64,000 bases of DNA from Pseudomonas sp. IPO3778 (GCF_013386825.1 NZ_JACARC010000015.1:56758-120757), one strand, 5' to 3'; numbered from the stretch's first letter, positions 39,490 through 49,649 are shown. Numbers and translations are program-made. Notes: generated from the letters alone by a model not told the origin.

Positions 39490-40254
39490 TCAGCGTTCGG
39501 CCCACACCACCAGCACGTCGGTGCTGAAGGTGCCGTCGGCTTGAATCTCGAAATAGTCGCGCACTTCCTGGCCCATCGCTTTTTGCAGCTCAAGAATCGC
39601 GGCGCGCAATACCTCGGGTGTGCGCATGCGCTCAACCCACGAGGTGTATTCCAGGCGCAGGCGCTGGCGGCTGCTGTTGCGCACGTGCAAACCGGCTTCG
39701 CTCAACTGGTGCATCCACTCGCCGGCGGAGTAATCGCGCACGTGGCTGGTGTCGCGCAGCACTTCGACGGTTTGCAGGTAAGTGTCCAACAGCGGGCTGC
39801 CCGGTGACAAGACGTCAATAAACGCTGCCACGCCGCCCGGCTTCAGCACCCGGCGCACTTCACGCAGGGCCAGGCCAAGGTCGCTCCAGTGGTGGGCCGA
39901 GTAGCGGCTGAACACGAAGTCGAACTCACCGTCGGCGAACGGCAGGCGCTCGGCGGCGCCGTGCACGGTGCGGATGTTGTCCAGGCCGCGGTCCACCGCC
40001 GCCGCCGCGACCACGTCGAGCATCTGCTGGGACAGGTCGTAGGCCACCACCTCTTTAACCAACGGTGCCACGTTGAAGCTGACATGACCGGCCCCGCAAC
40101 CCAGGTCCAGCAGTCGCGCAGCGCCCTGCCCGGCCAGTTCGGCCTGGAGCAGCGCGAACTCGGTGCCTTGAGCGTGAACGGCGCTGCTCAGGTAGGCCGA
40201 GGCCTGTTCGCCGAATTGTTTTTGCACGACTTGGGTGTGGGCGGTGCTGGTCAT
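39490..40254 (-). CDS. Class I SAM-dependent methyltransferase within the leu cluster
   Basis: A 254-aa methyltransferase of the UbiE/type-11 group. The SAM loop is RLLDLGCGAGHVSF (about residues 45-58), the acidic post-II residue is in VVAYDLSQQML, and FDFVFSRYSAHHW is motif IV. The start is ATG 40254, after AAGGAAAATCACC upstream. It separates leuD from leuB, a placement I recall as conserved in Pseudomonas, yet the substrate is unknown and no leucine-pathway step needs it. A GC hairpin (39455-39477) lies between it and leuB. Confidence 0.87.
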   Translation of the reverse strand: MTSTAHTQVVQKQFGEQASAYLSSAVHAQGTEFALLQAELAGQGAARLLDLGCGAGHVSFNVAPLVKEVVAYDLSQQMLDVVAAAAVDRGLDNIRTVHGAAERLPFADGEFDFVFSRYSAHHWSDLGLALREVRRVLKPGGVAAFIDVLSPGSPLLDTYLQTVEVLRDTSHVRDYSAGEWMHQLSEAGLHVRNSSRQRLRLEYTSWVERMRTPEVLRAAILELQKAMGQEVRDYFEIQADGTFSTDVLVVWAER

Positions 40255-40288
40255 GGTGATTTTCCTTGGGTTTTGGGGTGTTTGTACG

Positions 40289-40370
40289 GGCGCTATCGCA
40301 GGCAAGCCAGCTCCTACAGTTGACCGAGTTCACGATCAAAAAGTGGAAGCGGGCTTGCCCGCGATGGGCC
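40289..40370. repeat. Degenerate REP element upstream of the methyltransferase
   Basis: ATCGCAGGCAAGCCAGCTCCTACAG and GTGGAAGCGGGCTTGCCCGCGAT form an imperfect stem. This is the more diverged of the REP copies in the window. Confidence 0.65.
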
Positions 40371-40387
40371 GCACGGCCTACCTCAAA

Positions 40388-41032
40388 TCAAGCGTCGCGA
40401 AACAACCACGGCTGGCTGGCCCGGTGTCTGGTTTCAAACGCGGCAATCGCATCGCCGTCCTGCAAGGTCAGGCCGATGTCGTCCAGGCCATTGATCAGGC
40501 AGTGTTTGCGGAAGGCGTCGACTTCAAAGTGGTACACCTTGCCGTCCGGACGGGTCACGGTCTGCGCGGCCAGGTCGACGGTCAACTGGTAGCCCACGTC
40601 GGCTTCCACTTGCTGGAACAGCTCATCCACTTCGGCATCGCTCAAGGTGATCGGCAGCAAGCCGTTCTTGAAGCTGTTGTTGAAGAAGATGTCGGCGTAG
40701 CTCGGCGCGATGATGCTGCGAAAGCCATATTCTTCCAGGGCCCACGGCGCGTGTTCACGGCTGGAGCCGCACCCGAAGTTTTCCCGGGCCAGCAACACGC
40801 TGGCGCCCTGGTAACGCTCGGCGTTGAGGACAAAGTCCTTGTTCAACGGGCGCTTGGAGTTGTCCTGGTAGGCGTAGCCCACGTCCAGGTAGCGCCACTC
40901 GTCGAACAGGTTCGGACCGAAGCCGGTGCGTTTGATGGACTTCAAGAACTGCTTGGGAATGATCTGGTCAGTGTCCACATTGGCACGGTCCAATGGCGCG
41001 ACTAAACCGGTGTGTTGGGTAAAAGCTCTCAT
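40388..41032 (-). CDS. leuD: 3-isopropylmalate dehydratase small subunit
   Basis: A 214-aa small (swivel) subunit of isopropylmalate isomerase. It has the domain motifs [17 protein letters not shown] (about residues 18-34) and [15 protein letters not shown] (about 70-84). It pairs with LeuC, whose stop is 10 bp upstream, so they are cotranscribed. Confidence 0.97.
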   Translation of the reverse strand: MRAFTQHTGLVAPLDRANVDTDQIIPKQFLKSIKRTGFGPNLFDEWRYLDVGYAYQDNSKRPLNKDFVLNAERYQGASVLLARENFGCGSSREHAPWALEEYGFRSIIAPSYADIFFNNSFKNGLLPITLSDAEVDELFQQVEADVGYQLTVDLAAQTVTRPDGKVYHFEVDAFRKHCLINGLDDIGLTLQDGDAIAAFETRHRASQPWLFRDA

Positions 41033-41042
41033 CGGGGATTCC

Positions 41043-42461
41043 TCAGATCAATTCGCGAACGTCGATGAAACGACCGTTGACGGCAGCGGCAGCAGCCATG
41101 GCCGGGCTCACCAAGTGGGTACGGCCACCGGCGCCCTGACGCCCTTCGAAGTTGCGGTTGGAGGTGGACGCGCAGTGCTCGCCCGACTCCAAACGGTCCG
41201 GGTTCATCGCCAGGCACATGGAGCAGCCCGGCTCGCGCCATTCAAAACCGGCTTCGAGGAAGATCTTGTCGAGGCCTTCGGCTTCGGCTTGAGCTTTAAC
41301 CAAACCCGAACCAGGTACCACGATCGCCTGCTTGATGGTCGAGGCAACCTTGCGGCCCTTGGCGATGACGGCCGCAGCACGCAAGTCTTCGATCCGCGAG
41401 TTGGTGCAGGAACCGATGAACACCCGATCCAGCTGGATGTCGGTGATCGCCTGGTTGGCTTTCAAGCCCATGTACTTCAAGGCGCGCTCGATGGAACCCC
41501 GCTTGACCAGGTCGGTTTCCTTGGCCGGGTCCGGCACGTTCTGATCAACGGCCAACACCATTTCCGGCGAAGTGCCCCAGCTGACTTGCGGCTTGATCTG
41601 GGTCGCGTCGAGTTCCACCACGGTGTCGAACACGGCGTCGGCGTCGGACACCAGGTCTTTCCAGGCTTCGACAGCGGCGTCCCAATCGGCACCGGCAGGT
41701 GCGAATGGACGGCCCTTGACGTAGGCGATGGTCTTTTCGTCCGCCGCCACCATGCCCACACGGGCACCGGCTTCGATGGACATGTTGCAGATGGTCATGC
41801 GGCCTTCGATGGACAGGTCGCGAATCGCGCTGCCGGCGAATTCGATGGCATGGCCGTTACCGCCGGCGGTGCCGATCTTGCCGATCACGGCGAGTACGAT
41901 GTCTTTGGCAGTGACGCCGAAAGGCAATTCACCCTCCACCGACACCAGCATGTTCTTCATTTTCTTGGCAACGAGGCACTGGGTGGCGAATACGTGCTCC
42001 ACCTCGGAGGTACCAATACCGTGGGCCAAGGCGCCAAACGCACCGTGGGTGGAGGTGTGGGAGTCGCCGCAGACCACGGTCATGCCAGGCAAGGTGGCGC
42101 CCTGCTCCGGGCCGATCACGTGGACGATGCCCTGGCGCACGTCATTCATCTTGAATTCGGTGATGCCATATTCGTCGCAGTAATCGTCGAGGGTCTGCAC
42201 CTGAAGGCGCGACACGGTGTCGACGATGGCGTCGATCCCGCCTTTACGCTCAGGCGTGGTCGGCACGTTGTGGTCCGGGGTGGCGATGATCGAGTCCACG
42301 CGCCAAGGCTTGCGCCCGGCCAGTCGCAGGCCTTCGAACGCTTGGGGCGAGGTCACTTCATGGATGATGTGACGGTCGATGTAGATCAGCGACGACCCAT
42401 CATCGCGCCGTTTCACTTCATGGGAATCCCAAAGTTTGTCGTAAAGCGTTTTGCCGGCCAT
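41043..42461 (-). CDS. leuC: 3-isopropylmalate dehydratase large subunit
   Basis: A 472-aa aconitase-family subunit carrying the [4Fe-4S] cluster. The cluster cysteines are in [13 protein letters not shown] (about Cys347) and GCSMCLAMN (about Cys407 and Cys410). [14 protein letters not shown] and [14 protein letters not shown] are substrate-site motifs. The start is ATG 42461 ([11 protein letters not shown], the family N-terminus). It is divergent from a LysR gene that may regulate it. Confidence 0.96.
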   Translation of the reverse strand: MAGKTLYDKLWDSHEVKRRDDGSSLIYIDRHIIHEVTSPQAFEGLRLAGRKPWRVDSIIATPDHNVPTTPERKGGIDAIVDTVSRLQVQTLDDYCDEYGITEFKMNDVRQGIVHVIGPEQGATLPGMTVVCGDSHTSTHGAFGALAHGIGTSEVEHVFATQCLVAKKMKNMLVSVEGELPFGVTAKDIVLAVIGKIGTAGGNGHAIEFAGSAIRDLSIEGRMTICNMSIEAGARVGMVAADEKTIAYVKGRPFAPAGADWDAAVEAWKDLVSDADAVFDTVVELDATQIKPQVSWGTSPEMVLAVDQNVPDPAKETDLVKRGSIERALKYMGLKANQAITDIQLDRVFIGSCTNSRIEDLRAAAVIAKGRKVASTIKQAIVVPGSGLVKAQAEAEGLDKIFLEAGFEWREPGCSMCLAMNPDRLESGEHCASTSNRNFEGRQGAGGRTHLVSPAMAAAAAVNGRFIDVRELI

Positions 42462-42606
42462 CACGCGGTCCTCATCAGGTGTTTCTATGCCCCGGGCCTT
42501 GAACAATTCAATAACCCTTTGGCTTGTGAGGCTGATGGTATGGCGCTACATTAAATAACTCAAATTCATATTTTTTATGCTTTGGATTACCAACTGGAAT
42601 AGCACC

Positions 42607-43497
42607 ATGGACCTGGCCAACCTCAATGCCTTTATCGCCATCGCCGAGACCGGCAGCTTCTCCGGTGCGGGCGAGCGCCTGCACCTCACTCAACCGGCGA
42701 TCAGCAAGCGTATCGCCGGTTTGGAGCAACAATTAAAGGTGCGATTGTTCGACCGGCTGGGGCGCGAAGTCGGCCTCACCGAAGCCGGGCGCGCATTGCT
42801 GCCGCGCGCTTATCAGATTCTCAACGTGCTGGACGACACTCGCCGCGCCCTGACCAACCTGACCGGCGAGGTCAGCGGGCGCCTCACTCTGGCCACCAGC
42901 CATCACATTGGCCTGCACCGCCTGCCGCCCGTGCTGCGTACGTTTACCCGGGAATACCCGAACGTCGCCCTGGATATTCAGTTTCTCGATTCGGAAGTGG
43001 CCTACGAAGAAATCCTCCACGGCCGCGCCGAAGTGGCCGTGATCACCCTGGCCCCGGAGCCCCACACGCTGGTGCGGGCCACGCCGGTGTGGAACGACCC
43101 GCTGGATTTTGTGGTGGCGCCGGAACACAGCCTGATCAGCAACGGCACCGTCAGCCTGGCCGACATTGCCCGGCACCCGGCGGTGTTTCCCGGCGGCAAT
43201 ACCTTTACCCACCATATCGTGCAGCGCCTGTTCGAAGCCCAAGGCCTGACGCCGAATATCGCCATGAGCACCAACTACCTGGAAACCATCAAGATGATGG
43301 TCTCCATTGGCCTGGCCTGGAGCGTGCTGCCGCGCACCATGCTCGATGATCAGGTGGCACGCATCGCTTTGCCGGGCATACAGCTCAGTCGCCAGCTAGG
43401 CTATATCGTGCACACCGAAAGGACGCTGTCGAACGCTGCGCGGGCCTTCATGAGCCTACTGGATGCACAGGTCGATCTGCCAGGGAATCAGGCTTGA
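42607..43497 (+). CDS. LysR-family regulator divergent from leuCD
   Basis: A 296-aa LTTR. The N-terminal helix-turn-helix is LNAFIAIAETGSFSGAGERLHLTQPAISKRIAGLEQ (about residues 5-40, given as known landmarks), followed by the effector-binding domain with two Rossmann-like lobes. The start is ATG 42607. The 145-bp gap to leuC contains AT-rich sequence suitable for an LTTR site (AACTCAAATTCATATT). A leucine-pathway intermediate is the obvious effector candidate, as for other leu-linked LysR regulators, but this is inference. Confidence 0.9.
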   Translation: MDLANLNAFIAIAETGSFSGAGERLHLTQPAISKRIAGLEQQLKVRLFDRLGREVGLTEAGRALLPRAYQILNVLDDTRRALTNLTGEVSGRLTLATSHHIGLHRLPPVLRTFTREYPNVALDIQFLDSEVAYEEILHGRAEVAVITLAPEPHTLVRATPVWNDPLDFVVAPEHSLISNGTVSLADIARHPAVFPGGNTFTHHIVQRLFEAQGLTPNIAMSTNYLETIKMMVSIGLAWSVLPRTMLDDQVARIALPGIQLSRQLGYIVHTERTLSNAARAFMSLLDAQVDLPGNQA

Positions 43498-43560
43498 ATC
43501 GCCGTGGCCCCTAGACCGTGAACCCGCGCCGAACGCCCATCGAGCCAAGGCCCTGTGATA

Positions 43561-46500
43561 ATGCGCAATCCCGTCGATACCGTGCCACCGCTGCCCCGCA
43601 TCTACGCCCTCGACCCACAGGAGGCGGAGCAAAGCTGGGACAGCGCGCCGCAACTGCTGGCGGCGCTCAACGCTGCCCGGCTGGGCGCCTGGAGCTGGGA
43701 TATCGACAGCGGCCGGATCAGTTGGTCCCGGGGCACCCAGGCGTTGTTCGGCTTCGACCCGCGCCACCCGCTGCCCAAGGACCTGGAATACCTCGACCTG
43801 CTGCCCGCCGACGACCGGGCCAAGGTGGTACGGGCGTTTCACGCGGTGCTGGCGGGCGAGCCGTTCGCCCAGGCCATGCATCACCGCATCCAGTGGCCGG
43901 ATGGCAGCCTGCACTGGCTGGAAATCAACGGCAGCCTGCTGCCGGACAAGGCCGGGCGCCGCCGGATGATCGGCGTGATCCGCGAAATCACCCAACAGCG
44001 CGAGCGCGAACACGCCCTCAGCCATTCGGAAAAACGCTTCGCCACCCTGTTTCACCTGTGCCCGAACATGGTCCTGCTGACCCGCCAGGCCGACGGACTG
44101 ATCAGCGAAGCCAACCAGTATTTTGAGAGCCTGTTCGGCTGGCCACTGGCTGATGCCATCGGCCGCAGCACCCTGGACCTGGGCCTGTGGGTGCACCCCG
44201 AGCAACGCGCACTGCTGGTCAAGGCCACCCAGCGCAAAGGCACGCCCATCACCATGGAAGTGCAGTTTCGCGCCAGCAACGGGCAAATCCATGACGGCAC
44301 CCTCAGCGCCCAGAAAGTCGAACTGGAGGGCGAGGCCTACCTGATCAGCACCTTCCTCGACACCACCGAACACAAGAATGCCGAGCACGCCCTGAAGGAC
44401 AGCCAGGAACGCCTGGACCTGGCCCTGGACTCGGCGCAACTGGGCACCTGGGACTGGCACATTCCCAGTGGCATGCTCTACGGCTCGGCCCGCGCCGCCC
44501 AACTGCACGGCTTGGAGCCCCAGCCGTTCCACGAATCCTTCGAGGCATTTTTTGAAGGCATGCCCAATGACGAGCGCGAGAGCATGCGCAACGCCTACCG
44601 CACCCTGCGGGAAGGCCCGGCGGGCAATTACCAACTGACCTATCGGGTGCAACTGGAAGATGGCAGTTCGCGCTACCTGGAAAGCCGCGCCCGCCTGTAC
44701 CGCGATGAACTGGGCGCGCCGCTGCGCATGGCCGGCACATTGCTCGACATCACCGACCAGGTCGAGCGCGAACAACGCCTGATCGCCTCAGAAGAAAAAT
44801 TCGCCAGCCTGTTCCTCGCCAGCCCCGACCCGATTTGCGTGACGCGCCTGGAAACCGGCCAGTTCATCGAGATCAACCCGGCCTTCACCCAGACCTTCGG
44901 CTGGACTGCCGCCGAGGTGATCAACAACAACGCCGAACAGATCGGCCTGTGGGACGAGCCCACCAAGCGCCTGCAACGCATCGAACAGGTGATTCGCGAA
45001 CAATCCCTGAGCAATGTGGCAATTATCGTCCACCACAAAAACGGCCACACCCTGACCTGCGTCATCACCAGCCGACTGATCCAGGTGGGCGACCAACCCT
45101 GCATCGTCACCACCCTGCGGGACATCACCCAGCAGCAACGCTCGGAAGCGGCCCTCAAGGCCAGCGAAGAGAAGTTCGCCAAGGCGTTTCATTCCAGCCC
45201 AGACGCGGTGTCGATCACCGAACGCGATACCGGGCGCTACGTGGAGGTCAACGACGGCTTCTGCCGCCTGACCGGCTACCGTGCCGAGGAGGCGATTGGC
45301 CTGACGCTGTACCAGATCGGTATCTGGGCCGATGAAAACCAGCGCGCCGCCTTGCTGGCCGAGTTGCAGATCAAGGGCCGGATCCATCACCTGGAAATGC
45401 TCTGGCACAACAAGCGCGGCGAGGTGCTGGCGGTTGAAGTGTCGGTGGAGCCCATCACCCTCAATGAAACCCCGTGCCTGTTGCTGACTGCCCGGGACGT
45501 GAGCCTGCTGAAAAACGCCCAGGCGCAGATTCGCCACCTGGCCTATCACGACCCGCTGACCAACCTGCCCAACCGTGCCCTGCTGATGGACCGCCTGAGC
45601 CAGCAGATCGCCCTGCTCAAGCGTCATAACCTAAGGGGCGCCCTGCTGTTTCTCGACCTGGATCACTTCAAGCACATCAACGATTCCCTCGGCCACCCGG
45701 TGGGCGACACCGTGCTGAAAATCGTCACCGCGCGCCTTGAGGCCAGTGTGCGCATGGAAGACACAGTGGCACGCCTGGGTGGCGATGAGTTTGTGGTGCT
45801 GCTCAGCGGGCTGGACGGCTCGCGCCAGCAAGTCAGCGCTCAGGTCCAGGAGTTGGCGGATACCCTGCGGGAGCTATTGTCGGAACCGATGTTCCTCGAC
45901 GGCCACCGCTTGCAGGTCACCCCCAGCATTGGCGTGGCGCTGATACCCGATCACGGCTCCACCCCGGCAGACTTGCTCAAGCGCGCCGACATTGCCCTGT
46001 ACCGGGCCAAGGATTCGGGGCGCAACACCACCCAGATGTTCCACAACAGCATGCAGAAAACCGCCAGCGAGCGGCTGCGCATGGAAACCGACCTGCGCCT
46101 GGCCTTGTCTCGCGGTGAGTTCAGCGTGCACTACCAGCCGCAGGTGGATGCCCGGGGCAACCGGATTGTTGGCGCGGAAGCCCTGGTGCGCTGGCAGCAC
46201 CCGCAACTGGGCGCGCAATCGCCATCAGAATTCATCAAGGTGCTGGAAGACAGCGGGCTGATTCTGGAGGTGGGCACCTGGATTCTCGACGAAGCCTGCG
46301 GGGCCTTTGCAACGCTGATCGGCGAAGGGCTGGTGGACCCGCTGAATTTCAGCTTGTGCGTCAACATCAGCCCCCGGCAGTTTCGCCAGAACGATTTTGT
46401 GGAGCGGGTGGAACGCAGCCTGCGTACGCACCAACTGCCCTTTACGCTGCTGAAACTGGAAATCACCGAAGGCATCGTGATTCAAAACCTGGACGACACC

Positions 46501-46839
46501 ATCATCAAAATGCGCCGCCTGAAAAAGCTCGGCGTCAGCTTTGCGATGGATGACTTTGGTACCGGCTATTCGTCACTGACCTACCTCAAGCGCCTGCCGG
46601 TGGATGCGCTGAAGATCGACCAGTCGTTTGTGCGCGATGCGACCCATGACCCGAACGATGCGGAAATCATCCGCGCGATCGTGGCCATGGCCCGCAGCCT
46701 GAACCTGGAGGTGATTGCCGAGGGCGTGGAAACCCCTGAACAGTTGGCGTTTTTGCAGGGCCTGGGCTGCCATTTATACCAAGGGTATCTGCACAGTCGG
46801 CCAGTGCCCGTGGGGGCGTTCAGGCAGCTGCTGTTGTAA
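43561..46839 (+). CDS. Five-PAS GGDEF-EAL cyclic-di-GMP enzyme
   Basis: A 1092-aa protein with no obvious membrane segments. Five tandem PAS/PAC modules fill about residues 20-645 (each ending in the D-I-T/E-I-T/D-V-S type PAC end). The GGDEF domain (about 655-815) has DPLTNLPNRALLMDRL, an intact LGGDEF active site near residue 740 and an allosteric I-site RMED five residues before it. The EAL domain (about 825-1085) starts with GAEALVRWQHP and keeps the DDFGTGYSSL metal loop. Both activities, synthesis and hydrolysis of c-di-GMP, are therefore possible. The start is ATG 43561. Confidence 0.92.
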   Translation: MRNPVDTVPPLPRIYALDPQEAEQSWDSAPQLLAALNAARLGAWSWDIDSGRISWSRGTQALFGFDPRHPLPKDLEYLDLLPADDRAKVVRAFHAVLAGEPFAQAMHHRIQWPDGSLHWLEINGSLLPDKAGRRRMIGVIREITQQREREHALSHSEKRFATLFHLCPNMVLLTRQADGLISEANQYFESLFGWPLADAIGRSTLDLGLWVHPEQRALLVKATQRKGTPITMEVQFRASNGQIHDGTLSAQKVELEGEAYLISTFLDTTEHKNAEHALKDSQERLDLALDSAQLGTWDWHIPSGMLYGSARAAQLHGLEPQPFHESFEAFFEGMPNDERESMRNAYRTLREGPAGNYQLTYRVQLEDGSSRYLESRARLYRDELGAPLRMAGTLLDITDQVEREQRLIASEEKFASLFLASPDPICVTRLETGQFIEINPAFTQTFGWTAAEVINNNAEQIGLWDEPTKRLQRIEQVIREQSLSNVAIIVHHKNGHTLTCVITSRLIQVGDQPCIVTTLRDITQQQRSEAALKASEEKFAKAFHSSPDAVSITERDTGRYVEVNDGFCRLTGYRAEEAIGLTLYQIGIWADENQRAALLAELQIKGRIHHLEMLWHNKRGEVLAVEVSVEPITLNETPCLLLTARDVSLLKNAQAQIRHLAYHDPLTNLPNRALLMDRLSQQIALLKRHNLRGALLFLDLDHFKHINDSLGHPVGDTVLKIVTARLEASVRMEDTVARLGGDEFVVLLSGLDGSRQQVSAQVQELADTLRELLSEPMFLDGHRLQVTPSIGVALIPDHGSTPADLLKRADIALYRAKDSGRNTTQMFHNSMQKTASERLRMETDLRLALSRGEFSVHYQPQVDARGNRIVGAEALVRWQHPQLGAQSPSEFIKVLEDSGLILEVGTWILDEACGAFATLIGEGLVDPLNFSLCVNISPRQFRQNDFVERVERSLRTHQLPFTLLKLEITEGIVIQNLDDTIIKMRRLKKLGVSFAMDDFGTGYSSLTYLKRLPVDALKIDQSFVRDATHDPNDAEIIRAIVAMARSLNLEVIAEGVETPEQLAFLQGLGCHLYQGYLHSRPVPVGAFRQLLL

Positions 46840-46842
46840 GCC

Positions 46843-48444
46843 CTAGACCAGCTTTATCGCGACGCTGTTGGTGTTATTCCAGATCGACGACGCCAGCGAT
46901 TCTTTGGAACCATAAAGGTCGATGGCACCGTCGACCGCCACGACCGAATGCTGATAATTGGCCAGGGTGCCCAACGCTCCACCCGCCAATTCCTGGGCGG
47001 TACTTGGCCGTATGAACGCGTAAAGCCCCAGACGGCGGAATGCTTCGCCCGGCACCTCGCCATCGTTGAGGGTGTCCATCGCCACCTCAAAGCTTTGTGC
47101 GGCACGGAACTCGTGGTTTTCCAGCTGCGCCCGCTTGGCGCTCACCGCGTATAAAAAATTGGCGTCCTTGAGCAGCACCTTGTCGGTGCCGTTGAGATTG
47201 GAATGCTGCTCGGCTTTTTTCAGCTCTTCATGGGTAATGCGCAAGGTGAAACCATCGCGCATGACGACCCCGTAGCCATCTTCTGTTGCACTGATGTGCT
47301 TGTAGATACCGGCGGGATTTTGCCCCAGCTTCATCATGGCGGCTTTCATCGCCGAGACGGTCACGCAATTGCCTTCTACGCCCTGGTAGAAGCCTCCCCA
47401 TATATTGGCCGGCTTGACTCCCACCGGCACACTGGAAAGCTGCAGCGTGTCTTTACCCGGATTAACCAGCACCTCATCCGACAGGGTTTCATCACCGGTA
47501 AGCCTGTAGCCGTAGGTTTTATCAAGCCCCTCCTGCTTCTGGTAGTGATGCTTGACCCCCTCCAACACCAGGGACGCGCCAAAATTATGGGTATCCATGA
47601 CACCAAACGCCGCCTTGCCTTGCAGCAGCGTCGAAGGGACGTGTTGCATGAAGCCAACCATGCCCATTCCCTTCAACGCCCGGAGTGATGTTTCACCCGA
47701 CAAGGTCTTTGTCAGCGCCTCGTTAAAGCTTGCGTTCGCCCCGGGGCCGGAAGCTTCCATCTGCTTACGCTTCACAAACGCGGCAAATATGAAACTGGCA
47801 TCGCGCATCGCACCAGGATCATTGCCACCAAACCTTGCGGCCTGCGCGCCAAGGCTTAACTCATCGTGAGCCAGTCGAAGGGTAAAGCCATCCTTCATGG
47901 TGATGTCATAGCCATTGGCAGACGGTTTTACTTCATCAAACACGTCGGCAGGGCTTTGACCAAACTTGAGCATCATCAGCTTGATGACCGCCGCGTGAGT
48001 ACTGACATCAAAGTGCTCGCCAAAGCGGCGCTCAGTGGCCGTGAACCCGTTAACGATGTTCTCGGGTTTACCGCTGTTTTTTCTCAATAAAGGATCCGAC
48101 GAGGGATCAGGTATCACCGGCTTGGGAATATCGATCGGCGCCGGCTTGTCGGGCACCACTGTGACGGTCGGTGGCGTATCCGGAGTGACGGTTTTGGGGG
48201 CGGGACCGATCACTTCCCGTAACCAGTCCATAATCGCATTCAGCGACGTTAATACCTGCGCCCAGGCATCATTTCCAACCGCCCGTGGGCCATATACCGT
48301 GTTATCAGCAGCGCCTCGAATGCCTGAGGTGCTATTGGCGAGTGTCATTGTCTGACGGCTCTTTTGCGAAAAAGGTACCTGTGTTTGTTCAGTGTGTTTA
48401 ACGTCAATGGCAGAGACAGAGCCGCCCGAAACCGGATAAACCAT
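46843..48444 (-). CDS. Candidate type III effector: tandem pseudo- and active calpain-like protease domains
   Basis: A 533-aa protein, third gene of an Hrp-box-led cluster. Residues 1-125 are a polar, disordered leader with one amphipathic helix (about 60-80, WAQVLTSLNAIMDWLREVIG) and a Pro/Val-rich linker. Domain B (about 345-530) has QGVEGNC (Gln354, Cys360) and QHSVVAVDG (His499, Asp505). The Q-G-x-x-G-N-C pattern resembles calpain/papain-type cysteine proteases. Domain A (about 128-300) is homologous (shared KFGQSPADVF, MKDGFTLRLAHDEL, RDASFIFA motifs), but Gln, Cys and His are replaced by Gly142, Ser148 and probably Gly289, so it should be inactive. The start ATG 48444 follows AGGGAGA. 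Function is inferred only from motif and promoter. Confidence 0.6.
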   Translation of the reverse strand: MVYPVSGGSVSAIDVKHTEQTQVPFSQKSRQTMTLANSTSGIRGAADNTVYGPRAVGNDAWAQVLTSLNAIMDWLREVIGPAPKTVTPDTPPTVTVVPDKPAPIDIPKPVIPDPSSDPLLRKNSGKPENIVNGFTATERRFGEHFDVSTHAAVIKLMMLKFGQSPADVFDEVKPSANGYDITMKDGFTLRLAHDELSLGAQAARFGGNDPGAMRDASFIFAAFVKRKQMEASGPGANASFNEALTKTLSGETSLRALKGMGMVGFMQHVPSTLLQGKAAFGVMDTHNFGASLVLEGVKHHYQKQEGLDKTYGYRLTGDETLSDEVLVNPGKDTLQLSSVPVGVKPANIWGGFYQGVEGNCVTVSAMKAAMMKLGQNPAGIYKHISATEDGYGVVMRDGFTLRITHEELKKAEQHSNLNGTDKVLLKDANFLYAVSAKRAQLENHEFRAAQSFEVAMDTLNDGEVPGEAFRRLGLYAFIRPSTAQELAGGALGTLANYQHSVVAVDGAIDLYGSKESLASSIWNNTNSVAIKLV

Positions 48445-48492
48445 CTTTCACTTCTCCCTACTTATAACTAACAGGCGACCACGACCCAACCG

Positions 48493-48544
48493 TATCGAGC
48501 CAACTCCCAGGCACAGTTATCCTGCCGGGGAGGTTGACTCGATA
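48493..48544. repeat. Large imperfect hairpin between two effector candidates
   Basis: TATCGAG-C-CAAC-T-CCC-A-GGCA (48493-48513) pairs with TGCC-G-GGG-A-GGTTG-A-CTCGATA (48523-48544) around a 9-nt loop. No T-run follows on the minus strand, so it may be an RNA-stabilising or attenuating structure rather than a full terminator. Confidence 0.5.
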
Positions 48545-48624
48545 CCTCACCGCGGGGGGCGCATAAAAAACGGAAACTTACTTAGACGTCAGTCATTCAA
48601 GGCAGACAACACCTGCAACCGGCA

Positions 48625-49563
48625 TCACACCAACGCAATCGCATCGCCGCGTCTTGGTGCCCCACCCTTTTTCCCATACAACTCTTCAATGCCGTTGATC
48701 ACTGCCACGGAGTGCCCGGTACGGTTGACCATGCCGAGCGTGCCTTTGGCAAGTTCGCTGACCGGCACCTTTTTCATATGGGCCTTGACCCCCAATCGCA
48801 GGAACCCTTCCCCCGCCCCTCTTTCGTCTTCACCGTCATTGAGGCTGCGCACCGCCGCGCTATAACTGCGTGCAGCACGGCCATCGTTGTTTTCCATCTG
48901 CGCGCGCTTGGCACTTACCGCAAACAGAAAGTGCGCATCCTTGAGCATCTCTTTATCACGGCCGACAAACTTCGCCCCACGGATACCCTCGGCCAACTCC
49001 TGATGGCTTAGTTTGAGGGAAAACCCGTCACGCATGGTGACCTGGTAACCCTCGGGTATTTTTTTAACCGTTTTATAGATATCCGTCGGGCTCTGGCCAA
49101 ACTTCACCATGCACGCCTTGATCGCCGACACCGTCACACAGTTACCATCAGGCCCCTGGCGGAACCCGCCCCAGATATCATCCGCCTTGGCCCCGTTACG
49201 TTTGCTCGAAAGATCTGGAAGATGCTCTGTGTGGGGGTCAGGTGTCGACGTGTCGGCGTTGGGCAGCACCTGTGTTTTGTGTAAAGGCACTGCACCTGGC
49301 TCTACGTTGGCGCCCTTGTCCGACAGCAGGCTCTGTAACTGGGTAAAGAACCGGGTAAACATGTCAAGCATGCTATTAAGGAGTTGCGAGTTCTGCTCTG
49401 TATTACGGAAACCACCCTGGGCTGTATCACCGTTGGATAAAACGCTGTCGATCGAAAAGTCGATGTTCCTCGAAACATTATTCGCGGTCATTGCCACACC
49501 CGCTGCATACCGCGAATATTCGGGCCTTATAGTCACACTGTTATTAATCGTCATACCAGACAT
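48625..49563 (-). CDS. Candidate type III effector: single calpain-like cysteine protease domain
   Basis: A 312-aa paralogue of domain B of the following gene. The N-terminal 100 residues are Ser/Thr/Asn-rich with an amphipathic helix (LLNSMLDMFTRFFTQLQSLLS), resembling type III secretion leaders. The protease-like domain spans about 128-305. It has WGGFRQGPDGNC (Gln136, Cys142), the shared TMRDGFSLKLSH and LFAVSAKRAQMEN blocks, and GHSVAVING (His284, Asn290). The layout Gln-x5-Cys ... His ... Asn/Asp fits clan CA peptidases. The start ATG 49563 has GAGGCG upstream. It lies 86 bp after the proline-rich gene. The target is unknown. Confidence 0.62.
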   Translation of the reverse strand: MSGMTINNSVTIRPEYSRYAAGVAMTANNVSRNIDFSIDSVLSNGDTAQGGFRNTEQNSQLLNSMLDMFTRFFTQLQSLLSDKGANVEPGAVPLHKTQVLPNADTSTPDPHTEHLPDLSSKRNGAKADDIWGGFRQGPDGNCVTVSAIKACMVKFGQSPTDIYKTVKKIPEGYQVTMRDGFSLKLSHQELAEGIRGAKFVGRDKEMLKDAHFLFAVSAKRAQMENNDGRAARSYSAAVRSLNDGEDERGAGEGFLRLGVKAHMKKVPVSELAKGTLGMVNRTGHSVAVINGIEELYGKKGGAPRRGDAIALV

Positions 49564-49649
49564 ACACTCGCCTCTTATTGACAGTGCTCCCCGGCGTCAA
49601 CCTGCACAGGGAGCGATCCTCTCTAGTTAGTGATGAAGCAACAACGGGC

